Below, in pieces: positions 25,351 through 32,991 of a stretch of 35,207 nt of DNA; the first letter of the stretch is position 1; each line of letters starts with the position of its first letter. Below the pieces are notes generated by a model. The model was not told the DNA's origin and searched no databases. It was given only the letters and a program-made list of their open reading frames with translations. The stretch covers positions 1 to 35,207 of the forward strand of contig MFLE01000004.1 in assembly GCA_001781205.1 (NCBI GenBank), read 5' to 3'. Both the position numbers and the translations under genes were made by a program. The stretch is from Candidatus Kaiserbacteria bacterium RIFCSPHIGHO2_02_FULL_49_34 (GTDB lineage: Bacteria; Patescibacteriota; Minisyncoccia; Phycocordibacterales; UBA918).

Positions 25351-26718
25351 ATGATACGTGAAGAATATCTCCCGGCATTTGCGGGGAAGAAGATTACCGT
25401 TATGGGCCTCGGGCTTTTAGGACGGGGGATTGGGGATATACAGTTCCTTGCCGAATGTGGTGCGGAGCTTATCGTAACCGACCTGAAAACAGAAGAACAG
25501 CTTGCTGAATCTGTGGCAAAAATTGCTGATTTTACAAATATTACCCTCCGCCTTGGCGAGCATCGCCTTGAGGATTTTGAGGGGCGTGACATGATTGTGA
25601 AGGCTGCGGGCGTGCCGCTAGACTCACCATTTATTACACGCGCACGTGAACAGGGGATCCGTATTGCAATGAGTGCCGAGCTCTTTGCAGAGATTTCTGG
25701 TATTCCTGTGATTGCAGTGACGGGTACTCGTGGTAAGTCGACCGTCACAAATCTTATCCATCACGTCCTCACGCATGCAACAGAGGGCGTCGTACTTCTT
25801 GGTGGTAATGTGCGTGGCATTTCAAACCTGCAACTCCTCAAGGATGTTGCTGATGATTCGGTCATTGTTATGGAGCTCGACTCATGGCAGCTTCAGGGCT
25901 TCGGTGAATCAAAAAGGAGTCCGAATATTGCGGTATTTACCACGTTCCTTGATGACCATCTCAACTACTATAATAACGACCGCGATGCTTACTTCAACGA
26001 CAAAGCAAATATTTTCCGCTACCAAAACGGCGGCGATACGCTGGTGACAACGCCAAGCGTTTTGAAGCTTGCACAAGAACATGCAAAAAAGCACGGCTAC
26101 CAGCTCGATCAAGAGGTTGTTCTTGCTGACGCCTCAACACTCCCTGACGACGTCATGGTACCGCTTCTTGGTGAACATAACCAGATGAACGCCGCGCTTG
26201 CCTACGAAGCACTTCGTGCTATGGGGCTCGAGCATGAGGAAATTGCTACATATATCGCTTCATTTCCTGGCGTTGAAGGGAGATTGCAGCGACTTGGCAC
26301 CACAAAAGAAAAGGTACTTGTCTATAACGACAATAATGCCACTACCCCTGATGCAACCGTTGCAGCATTGAAGGCGCTCGGTGACGAGTCACGTCGCGAC
26401 CTCGTGCTTATTCTCGGTGGCGCCGATAAAAAGCTGGATACAAAAGAGCTTTTTGCTACTATTGATACGTATGTCAAAGCCGCAGTCTGGCTTCCTGGTA
26501 CCGGTACTGATGCATATACGAGCTACCGCGACACTTCAAAGAACGTCAAGCATATCCTTACCAAAAACCTCGAAGAAGCAGTGGCGGAAGCCCGGGGTGC
26601 AGCAGAAGCGGGCGATATCATTGTACTCTCCCCAGCCTTTGCATCGTTTGGACTTTTCCAAAATGAATACGAGCGCAACGACCAGTTTGTAAAACTTATA
26701 GAACCGCACCTCCAATAG
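25351..26718 (+). CDS. murD: UDP-N-acetylmuramoylalanine-D-glutamate ligase
   Basis: VTGTRGKSTVTNLIHHVL, LELDSWQLQGF-like region, LVYNDNNATTPDATVAALKAL, LILGGADKKLD. Start MIREEYLPAF 25351; the longer ORF start at 25132 overlaps rpmG antisense. Confidence 0.92.
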   Translation: MIREEYLPAFAGKKITVMGLGLLGRGIGDIQFLAECGAELIVTDLKTEEQLAESVAKIADFTNITLRLGEHRLEDFEGRDMIVKAAGVPLDSPFITRAREQGIRIAMSAELFAEISGIPVIAVTGTRGKSTVTNLIHHVLTHATEGVVLLGGNVRGISNLQLLKDVADDSVIVMELDSWQLQGFGESKRSPNIAVFTTFLDDHLNYYNNDRDAYFNDKANIFRYQNGGDTLVTTPSVLKLAQEHAKKHGYQLDQEVVLADASTLPDDVMVPLLGEHNQMNAALAYEALRAMGLEHEEIATYIASFPGVEGRLQRLGTTKEKVLVYNDNNATTPDATVAALKALGDESRRDLVLILGGADKKLDTKELFATIDTYVKAAVWLPGTGTDAYTSYRDTSKNVKHILTKNLEEAVAEARGAAEAGDIIVLSPAFASFGLFQNEYERNDQFVKLIEPHLQ

Positions 26719-26735
26719 CATACAGACGCATTGTG

Positions 26736-26907
26736 TTGCTATATTTTAGAATGTGTGGTATGGTGCTCACGTTGTACTCAATTCTCGTGTGGGGTTTTGG
26801 GTTGGTGCACATGAGGTAATCGTAGGATTACTGTTCGCAGGCACAGGTAATATTTATTTCCCGCACCCCGAGACAGCAATGCTGTCTCATAAAAAAAATT
26901 TTCAATA
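26736..26907 (+). promoter_or_regulatory. Long 5' leader of the DEAD-box helicase: putative promoter plus hairpin upstream of ATG
   Basis: TTGCTA (26736-26741), 17 nt, TATGGT (26759-26764); hairpin GAGACAGC-AAT-GCTGTCTC (26870-26888), then A8 and TTTT before ATG. Confidence 0.5.
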
Positions 26908-28518
26908 ATGAAATCATCATTCAGCGGCTCACGCGACAATTCGTCTCGTGGAGACCGCATCGTTTTTACTCGTGGCGGCAAGAAAGTCGACGGCTCATTT
27001 AGCAGTGTCGGCGCAGGCGCATCACGAGGCGGCAAGACATTTGGTCGTGGCGCAGGACGCCCATCATTTGGCGACCGTCCCTCATTTAACAAAGACCGCG
27101 GACCCCGTGGCGACCGTCCTTCGTTCGGAGGTGATCGTCCACGCTTCGGCGGCGACCGTGATGGCGCAAAGCCACGTTTCGAACGTGGTGATCGTCCATC
27201 TTTCGGTGACCGTGCCCCTCGTGGAGACCGTCCATCGTTTGGCGGCGACCGTGGTTCATTCAGTGATCGCCCACGTTTCGACCGTGGTGGTGACCGTGGC
27301 GGACGTCCTTCATTTGGAGGCGGACGTGGTGGCGACCGTGGTGGACGCCCATCATTTGGTGGTGGACGCGGAGGCCGTGGTGGCAGCCGTGCTCGCACCT
27401 ACTTCGATGTTTCGCAGTATATCAACCGTAACCCACTCCAGGTAAAGGAAGAGAAGGCAGCGGTAACACATACCTTCGAAGACTTTGGACTCGACAACAA
27501 AATCGTTGATATCGTCACAAAGGGCCTCGGCTACACCGAACCTTCACCGATTCAGGATCAAATCATTCCACACATCATGGAAGGACGCGACGTTATCGGT
27601 CTCGCAAACACTGGTACCGGAAAGACGGCAGCATTCTTGCTTCCACTCATCCACGCAACTCTTGCTGACCAAAACATGAAGACGCTCATTCTTGCGCCAA
27701 CACGCGAGCTTGCAACGCAGATTCAGGAAGAGCTTCATAAGCTCACACCACGTATGGGTATCTTTTCAACCGTCTGTGTTGGAGGTATGCCGATTCGTCG
27801 TCAGATCTCACAGCTTTCAAAGCGTAATCAGTTCATTGTCGGTACACCAGGTCGTATCCTCGACCTTATCGAACACGGACACATTTATACTGACCGCCTC
27901 ACGCACGTGGTACTCGACGAAGCTGACCGCATGCTCGATATGGGATTCATCAACGACATGCGCAAGATTCTCTCGGGCGTACCAGAAGGTCACCAGACAC
28001 TCTTCTTCTCAGCGACAATGTCAAAGGAAGTAGAACGTCTCGTGCATGACTTCCTCAAAGAACCAGTCACTGTTTCTGTTGTGAAGCGCGACACTGCAGC
28101 AACTATTGCGCAGGATGTTGTGCCACACGGACACCATGACAAGTTTGAAACACTCGTGAAGCTTCTTGAAGACAAGGAAACATTTGCACGCGTCATTATC
28201 TTCGGAGAAATGAAGCATTCAGTTGAACGCCTTTCAAACGCGCTCGATGATGCAGGTATCCGTTCGACATCAATCCACGGCAACAAGTCGCAAGGTCAAC
28301 GTGACCGTGCTCTCAAGGCATTTAAAAGTGGGCAGGTTCGCATTCTCTGCGCAACCGACGTTGCCGCACGTGGTATTCACGTCGATGGCGTCACGCACGT
28401 AATCAACTACGACCTCCCGTCAACACAGGACGACTATGTGCACCGTATTGGTCGTACTGGTCGTGCAGGTAAGGGCGGGATGGCGCTCACATTCGTCCCA
28501 GCAGCCAAGTTGGGGTAA
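26908..28518 (+). CDS. DEAD-box RNA helicase with N-terminal RG/GDRPSFGG low-complexity region
   Basis: AxTGxGKT (ANTGTGKTAAFLLP), PTRELATQI, VLDEADRMLDMGF, SAT, HRIGRTGRAGKGG. Confidence 0.93.
   Translation: MKSSFSGSRDNSSRGDRIVFTRGGKKVDGSFSSVGAGASRGGKTFGRGAGRPSFGDRPSFNKDRGPRGDRPSFGGDRPRFGGDRDGAKPRFERGDRPSFGDRAPRGDRPSFGGDRGSFSDRPRFDRGGDRGGRPSFGGGRGGDRGGRPSFGGGRGGRGGSRARTYFDVSQYINRNPLQVKEEKAAVTHTFEDFGLDNKIVDIVTKGLGYTEPSPIQDQIIPHIMEGRDVIGLANTGTGKTAAFLLPLIHATLADQNMKTLILAPTRELATQIQEELHKLTPRMGIFSTVCVGGMPIRRQISQLSKRNQFIVGTPGRILDLIEHGHIYTDRLTHVVLDEADRMLDMGFINDMRKILSGVPEGHQTLFFSATMSKEVERLVHDFLKEPVTVSVVKRDTAATIAQDVVPHGHHDKFETLVKLLEDKETFARVIIFGEMKHSVERLSNALDDAGIRSTSIHGNKSQGQRDRALKAFKSGQVRILCATDVAARGIHVDGVTHVINYDLPSTQDDYVHRIGRTGRAGKGGMALTFVPAAKLG
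27049..27396 (+). repeat. Degenerate RG-rich coding repeats (GDRPSFGG / GGRGGDRGGRPSFGG)
   Basis: Tandem-like repeats within the N-terminus of the DEAD-box helicase. Confidence 0.85.
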
Positions 28519-28636
28519 CTTCCAAAATTGGCGAACTCGTGCTGGTTTCGCAAAATTTTCTCTCCACCGTACGTCAGGTACGGCTCCGAGAAAATTTTAC
28601 TCCAACCAGCACGATTTCATCCAATTTTGAAAGTCA
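28515..28636. repeat. Palindromic intergenic repeat, copy 2 (partner at 9410-9538)
   Basis: GTAACTTCCAAAATTGGCGAACTCGTGCTGGTT...AAAATTTTCTC..CCGTAC-GTCAG-GTACGG..GAGAAAATTTT..AACCAGCACGA..CCAATTTTGAAAGTCAC. Confidence 0.82.
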
Positions 28637-28648
28637 CATAGAGCTGGC

Positions 28649-28680
28649 AAAAACAAAACGTCTTTGGGCGTTTTGTTTTT
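28649..28680 (+). terminator. Intrinsic terminator
   Basis: AAAAACAAAACG-TCTTTGGG-CGTTTTGTTTTT. Confidence 0.75.
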
Positions 28681-28714
28681 TGCGTAGGTGGATGCGTGTG
28701 GTATACTCTGTCGC

Positions 28715-29746
28715 ATGGAAAAGAATGTTGTTTCTGTTTTGAAATATGTTGGAGGCGCTGTGGTGCTGGTATTTGTGCTCGGTGGTGCCACGCTTGCCTA
28801 CATGGCATTTACAAAACCGCCGTTTCCGCCGGTGTACTATGCCGATACGAACGTGCAGTGTTTGCCTCGCGGGCATCGTGACCTTGCAGAAGTGCGACGG
28901 GTACATCTTGAGATTTTTGTTGATGATGTTCTTGAACCTCTGCCACAAAACATTGGGAATACCATTACCTGCCTCACCGAGCTTCATACGCATGAAGCAG
29001 GGCAGGTAATCCATGCTGAGTTCTACAAGAAAACTCGCGCAGAAAAACTCACCTACGCCGACTTCTTTGATGTATGGGATGTGCCGCTCGAGCGCGACGG
29101 CTACACACTCGTCATAAAAAGGGAAGCAGAAGAAATTAATTCCCTCGAAGAAGCGCCACTTGACCATCTCAAAACAGTTACACTCCAATACACCACCATT
29201 GCAACCACAACACCAGAAACAAAACAAGGAGAAATGACTACACAAGATACTACGACAACATCTATGCAACTCACCTCATCAGCATTCGCTCCAGGCGAAA
29301 TGATTCCAAGTATCCATACATGTGATGGCACGCATATGTTGCCGCCCCTCCAGATTACGAATGTGCCAGAGGGCACCAAGAGCTTTGTGCTCGTGATGGA
29401 CGATGCGGATATTCCACAAGAAGTGAAAGAGGCGAAGGGTATTGAAAAGTTTGATCACCTTATCTTCTACAATATCCCAGGAGACTTACGCGAATTTACA
29501 GATGATATTCTTGCAACGCAGACGTTTGCACAGAGCGTCAATTCTGCGGGAGCCGCCACATATACGGGGCCTTGCCCGCCAAGAGATCTCGAACCATATA
29601 CGCACCGCTACTCGTTCCGCGTATATGCACTTTCGGGGAATCTTAGTTTTATTAAAACGCCAACACTCGACGAGGTTGAGCAGGCAGCACAAAGCAGCGC
29701 GCTCGCGCATGCAGAACTTGTTGGCACCTATACACGACACAAATAG
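28715..29746 (+). CDS. Membrane-anchored protein with C-terminal YbhB/YbcL-type PEBP domain
   Basis: N-terminal TM; C-terminal MQLTSSAFAPGEMIPSIHTCDG...PPLQITNVPEGTKSFVLVMDDADIP...FDHLIFYNIPGD...TYTGPCPPR...HRYSFRVYAL. Start reset to 28715. Confidence 0.82.
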   Translation: MEKNVVSVLKYVGGAVVLVFVLGGATLAYMAFTKPPFPPVYYADTNVQCLPRGHRDLAEVRRVHLEIFVDDVLEPLPQNIGNTITCLTELHTHEAGQVIHAEFYKKTRAEKLTYADFFDVWDVPLERDGYTLVIKREAEEINSLEEAPLDHLKTVTLQYTTIATTTPETKQGEMTTQDTTTTSMQLTSSAFAPGEMIPSIHTCDGTHMLPPLQITNVPEGTKSFVLVMDDADIPQEVKEAKGIEKFDHLIFYNIPGDLREFTDDILATQTFAQSVNSAGAATYTGPCPPRDLEPYTHRYSFRVYALSGNLSFIKTPTLDEVEQAAQSSALAHAELVGTYTRHK

Positions 29747-29753
29747 ACGCATC

Positions 29754-29791
29754 AATAAAAAAGTACACCACGAGGGTGTACTTTTTTATTA
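29754..29791. terminator. Bidirectional terminator
   Basis: AATAAAAAAGTACACC-ACGAG-GGTGTACTTTTTTATT. Confidence 0.8.
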
Positions 29792-30025
29792 TGCAATGCT
29801 GAGGAGTTCACGAATCTTTGGTTCGTCGAAGCCGATGACGACATTTTCTCCAATCATGATGACGGGCACACCCATCTGGCCGGTAATTTCGCGCATTTCT
29901 TGACGCTTTTCAGTGTCCTCCGCGACGTTGTAGTCGGTGAAGGCCACACTGTGTTCGGTAAAGAAATCTTTTGCCATGTGGCAGAAGTGGCAACTTGGTG
30001 TTGAGTAGATTGTTACTTGTGACAT
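29789..30025 (-). CDS. Glutaredoxin-like protein
   Basis: VTIYSTPSCHFCHMAKDFF, MGVPVIMIGENVVIGFDE. Confidence 0.88.
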   Translation of the reverse strand: MSQVTIYSTPSCHFCHMAKDFFTEHSVAFTDYNVAEDTEKRQEMREITGQMGVPVIMIGENVVIGFDEPKIRELLSIA

Positions 30026-30061
30026 AAATTATTTGTTACTTTAATTAGTACAGTGAGTGTA

Positions 30062-30787
30062 TCATACGTTGAGTGCTTGCTCAAGCGTATATATCCAGTC
30101 TTCTTCGCCTTGTGGCGCGGCACGCTTTTGGTCGAGGAGCCACCTAAGATACGACGCATCTTCTTTGGCGACGTCAGTTATTTTCTTGCCATTGTGTTTG
30201 CCGAAAGTGATAGTTTTGAGGAGGGAAGGCAAGCGAGTAATTTCTTGCATAGCAGCGAGCGCGGCTGCTTCGTCACCGTTTGCCTTAGTAAGATATTTTG
30301 CAAAAAGACGTTCAAAGAGTTGTTCAAGGACCAGGACATCACCCCATGCGTCGTGCGCAGTAGCATCCTCAATTTCAATGCCGAGGCGGTAGCGCAAATA
30401 TTGGAGCTTGTAGTTAGTGAATACGCCCGTCTCATCAAGTGCGCGTGCGACTTTGAGGGTGCAGAGCATGTTGCGCGGAACAATACCTTCGCGCGCAAGC
30501 ACCGCAGCATCGAAGGCGATATTGTGTGCAACACAGACCGTGTCGGGCGATTCAAAAAGTTCTTTCATTGCAGCATAGTCGGAAGATGCCTGAAATGAAG
30601 GTTTGTCCGCAACCATCTTTTCGGTAATGTGATGCACTGCCATTGCCTCAAAGGTGATAGGGAGGGGCGGTTTGTATAATGCATTTATTACAGGTGCTGC
30701 AACCCCACGGTCTTTGACGCCAAGCTGACAGAGGCGGTCATTGTCAGTATTTCCAGTTGTTTCGGTATCGAAAAATATAATTCGCAT
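30062..30787 (-). CDS. DEDDh 3'-5' exonuclease (DnaQ/ExoX-like) with C-terminal DUF3820-like motif
   Basis: IIFFDTETTGN, HNIAFDAAVLAREG, HDAWGDVLVLEQLF; C-terminal ITFGKHNGKKITDVAKEDASYLRWLLDQ. Confidence 0.85.
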   Translation of the reverse strand: MRIIFFDTETTGNTDNDRLCQLGVKDRGVAAPVINALYKPPLPITFEAMAVHHITEKMVADKPSFQASSDYAAMKELFESPDTVCVAHNIAFDAAVLAREGIVPRNMLCTLKVARALDETGVFTNYKLQYLRYRLGIEIEDATAHDAWGDVLVLEQLFERLFAKYLTKANGDEAAALAAMQEITRLPSLLKTITFGKHNGKKITDVAKEDASYLRWLLDQKRAAPQGEEDWIYTLEQALNV

Positions 30788-30791
30788 AGTG

Positions 30792-31259
30792 TTAGTTGTT
30801 GTCCTTGTTTATCTTTTTAAGATAACGATACTCTATCGTTTGTAATGTGGAGAAGGTGAATATAACGAAGATGGTCGTGGCTGCGGCGACCGTATAGAGT
30901 CCGAAACCTGCTGCCATGCCGATGGCGGCTGCAACCCACATGCCAGCAGCAGTGGTGAGTCCACGTGTCACGTTGGTCGCATTGGTATAAATCACTCCTG
31001 CGCCGAGGAATCCGACGCCGACAACAATTTGAGCAGCAACGCGAAGGGGGTCAAAATTCGTTGCGTCCACATACTCCTGCGAAACAAGGAGTGATGCCAC
31101 CACAAAGACCGACGCGCCGAGCGCAATGAGTCCGTAAGTGCGCAGTCCTACATTGCCGCCACGTGCGGTCCGTTCCGCGCCAATCGCGAGCCCGAGCCCG
31201 AGCGCAATGAGGAGTCGTCCAATTCCTTCCCATTCTGTAATCATCAAGTCTACCATCAT
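30792..31259 (-). CDS. MgtC/SapB-family membrane protein
   Basis: GLGLAIGAERTARGGNVGLRTYGLIALGASVFV, VVGVGFLGAGVIYTNATNVTRGLTTAAGMWVAAAIGMAAG; minus-strand TACAAT box 6 nt upstream. Confidence 0.88.
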   Translation of the reverse strand: MMVDLMITEWEGIGRLLIALGLGLAIGAERTARGGNVGLRTYGLIALGASVFVVASLLVSQEYVDATNFDPLRVAAQIVVGVGFLGAGVIYTNATNVTRGLTTAAGMWVAAAIGMAAGFGLYTVAAATTIFVIFTFSTLQTIEYRYLKKINKDNN

Positions 31260-31370
31260 TGTTGCATTGTACTACAGATTTCAAAAAACATGCACACTCT
31301 TGCGTCGGACAGCTCTCTATTGTATGGTATGTGTGTTGCTCCTTTTTCTACTGCCCGTTCCGAGGTTCAT

Positions 31371-31754
31371 ATGAAAATTATCCTTGTTGGCTCCATTGCT
31401 GTGGTTGTGTGGGGCGCTCTATGGCTCCTTGCATCGCTTGCTATGGCGATTCTCTCGTTTCCGTTCTCTCTGTTTGCAATACAAGCAGATTGGCTGGAGC
31501 GAGTTGATGCGCTCATGATGCTTATCATGCTTATGTCCACCTATCAGTGGCTCGCTTACACGGCACGTCAACAAAAACAGCAACATGTGTTCGATACGTT
31601 GAAGTCTGGTATAGCTGTCCTCCTTCCACTCTTTGTGGGAGAAATTCTCAATTCCTATGAAATTAGTGAAGGTAGATCGCTTGGTATCTACTGTAGCATC
31701 GCTGTCTACCTTCTTCTTCGCGGCAAGATTTGGAATTTTCGTTCATTAGTCTAG
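31371..31754 (+). CDS. Multi-TM hypothetical protein
   Basis: MKIILVGSIAVVVWGALWLLASLAMAILSFPF...; GAGG Shine-Dalgarno-like sequence before ATG 31371 (ORF track start at 31290). Confidence 0.6.
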   Translation: MKIILVGSIAVVVWGALWLLASLAMAILSFPFSLFAIQADWLERVDALMMLIMLMSTYQWLAYTARQQKQQHVFDTLKSGIAVLLPLFVGEILNSYEISEGRSLGIYCSIAVYLLLRGKIWNFRSLV

Positions 31755-31784
31755 TGCAGTATGCACCAGCAAAGCTCATAGTAT

Positions 31785-31814
31785 AGCCGCGAGTATATTC
31801 GCGGCTTTTCTTTG
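31785..31814 (+). terminator. Intrinsic terminator
   Basis: AGCCGCGA-GTATAT-TCGCGGCT then TTTCTTTG. Confidence 0.75.
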
Positions 31815-31937
31815 TTTTTGCATGTTTCTTGTGACCTTGTAATGGCAATTGAGAAGATGGAATTACTTCGTGGAAACAAGGCCGTACGGGTTGCATTTAT
31901 TGCCTACCTATAGTAAAGTACCCGCACCGTAAACATT

Positions 31938-32351
31938 ATGGCAACAATTAATCAATTGACAAGAAAGGCACGTAAGAGCCCTATCACGAAATCTCGTGTA
32001 GGTGCGCTTGCTGTTGGTTTCGACAAGGTAAAGAACCGCCCAAATGCATACAACTCGCCGTTTAAGCGAGGTGTGTGTACGCGTGTTACTACCAAGACAC
32101 CACGCAAGCCGAACTCAGCGATTCGAAAGATCGCCCGTGTCCGTCTCACTAACGGTCAGGAAATCACTGCGTACATCCCTGGTATGAAGCATACCATTCA
32201 GGAGCACTCAGTGGTGATGGTCCGTGGTGGTCGCGTTAAGGACATCGGTGTAAACTACACCGTTGTCCGCGGCCGCTTCGATGCAGCTGGAGTTGTGGGT
32301 CGTGCGACTGCACGTTCACGCTACGGTGTAAAACGCCCTAAGGCGAAATAA
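31938..32351 (+). CDS. rpsL: 30S ribosomal protein S12
   Basis: [13 protein letters not shown]...[41 protein letters not shown]...[25 protein letters not shown]. Confidence 0.97.
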   Translation: MATINQLTRKARKSPITKSRVGALAVGFDKVKNRPNAYNSPFKRGVCTRVTTKTPRKPNSAIRKIARVRLTNGQEITAYIPGMKHTIQEHSVVMVRGGRVKDIGVNYTVVRGRFDAAGVVGRATARSRYGVKRPKAK

Positions 32352-32430
32352 TCGAAGCCCCGGTGCTCTAGAGACCAGAGCTCGGAAAATTTATAAGGTA
32401 TTACTCGCTAATAGATAACGAAAGAACAAT

Positions 32431-32901
32431 ATGCGACGACCAATAAAACGACGTAATAATATCATTCCTGATGAGCGTTACAGCTCAGAGGATGTATCAC
32501 GTCTCGTCAATTATGTGATGCTCAACGGACAGAAGCAGACAGCCCTCAAGATTGTCTACGCTGCGTTCGAAGCTATCAAGGCCGGTGAAGGTAACCCTGA
32601 CCCACTTGAAGTCTTCAACCAAGCTGTCCGTAACGCAAGCCCACTCATGGAAGTGCGTTCACGTCGCGTCGGTGGTGCAAACTACCAGGTGCCGCGTGAA
32701 GTACGCCCTGAGCGCCGCATGCAGCTCGCGCTTCGCTGGATCATCAAGGCATCACGTGCCCATGCTGGTCAGCCAATGTTCAAGTCACTCGCTCAAGAAC
32801 TCCTTGCCGCTTCGAAAGAAGAAGGCTCTGCAGTTAAAAAGCGCGATGACGTGCACAAGATGGCAGAAGCCAACCGCGCATTCGCCCACTTCGCGTGGTA
32901 G
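32431..32901 (+). CDS. rpsG: 30S ribosomal protein S7
   Basis: MRRPIKRRNNIIPDERYSSEDVSRLVNYVMLNGQKQTA...MEVRSRRVGGANYQVPREVRPERR. Confidence 0.97.
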   Translation: MRRPIKRRNNIIPDERYSSEDVSRLVNYVMLNGQKQTALKIVYAAFEAIKAGEGNPDPLEVFNQAVRNASPLMEVRSRRVGGANYQVPREVRPERRMQLALRWIIKASRAHAGQPMFKSLAQELLAASKEEGSAVKKRDDVHKMAEANRAFAHFAW

Positions 32902-32910
32902 TGAAAGCAG

Positions 32911-32932
32911 AAAAATCGCGCAAGCGATTTTT
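32911..32932 (+). terminator. Intrinsic terminator after rpsG
   Basis: AAAAATCGC-GCAA-GCGATTTTT. Confidence 0.8.
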
Positions 32933-32991
32933 TGTTGTGCACTGACTATCTACAGCATGCTTTTTCAAAAGGTGGTGTACACTATCTACAT

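Noticed and set aside
26778-27398. Minus-strand Pro/Arg-rich ORF (RPPRPPPNDGR...)
   Set aside because: It is the antisense of the RG-rich coding region of the DEAD-box helicase; low-complexity composition keeps that frame open.
30053-30598. Plus-strand 181-aa ORF
   Set aside because: Antisense to the DEDDh exonuclease gene; no recognisable motif.
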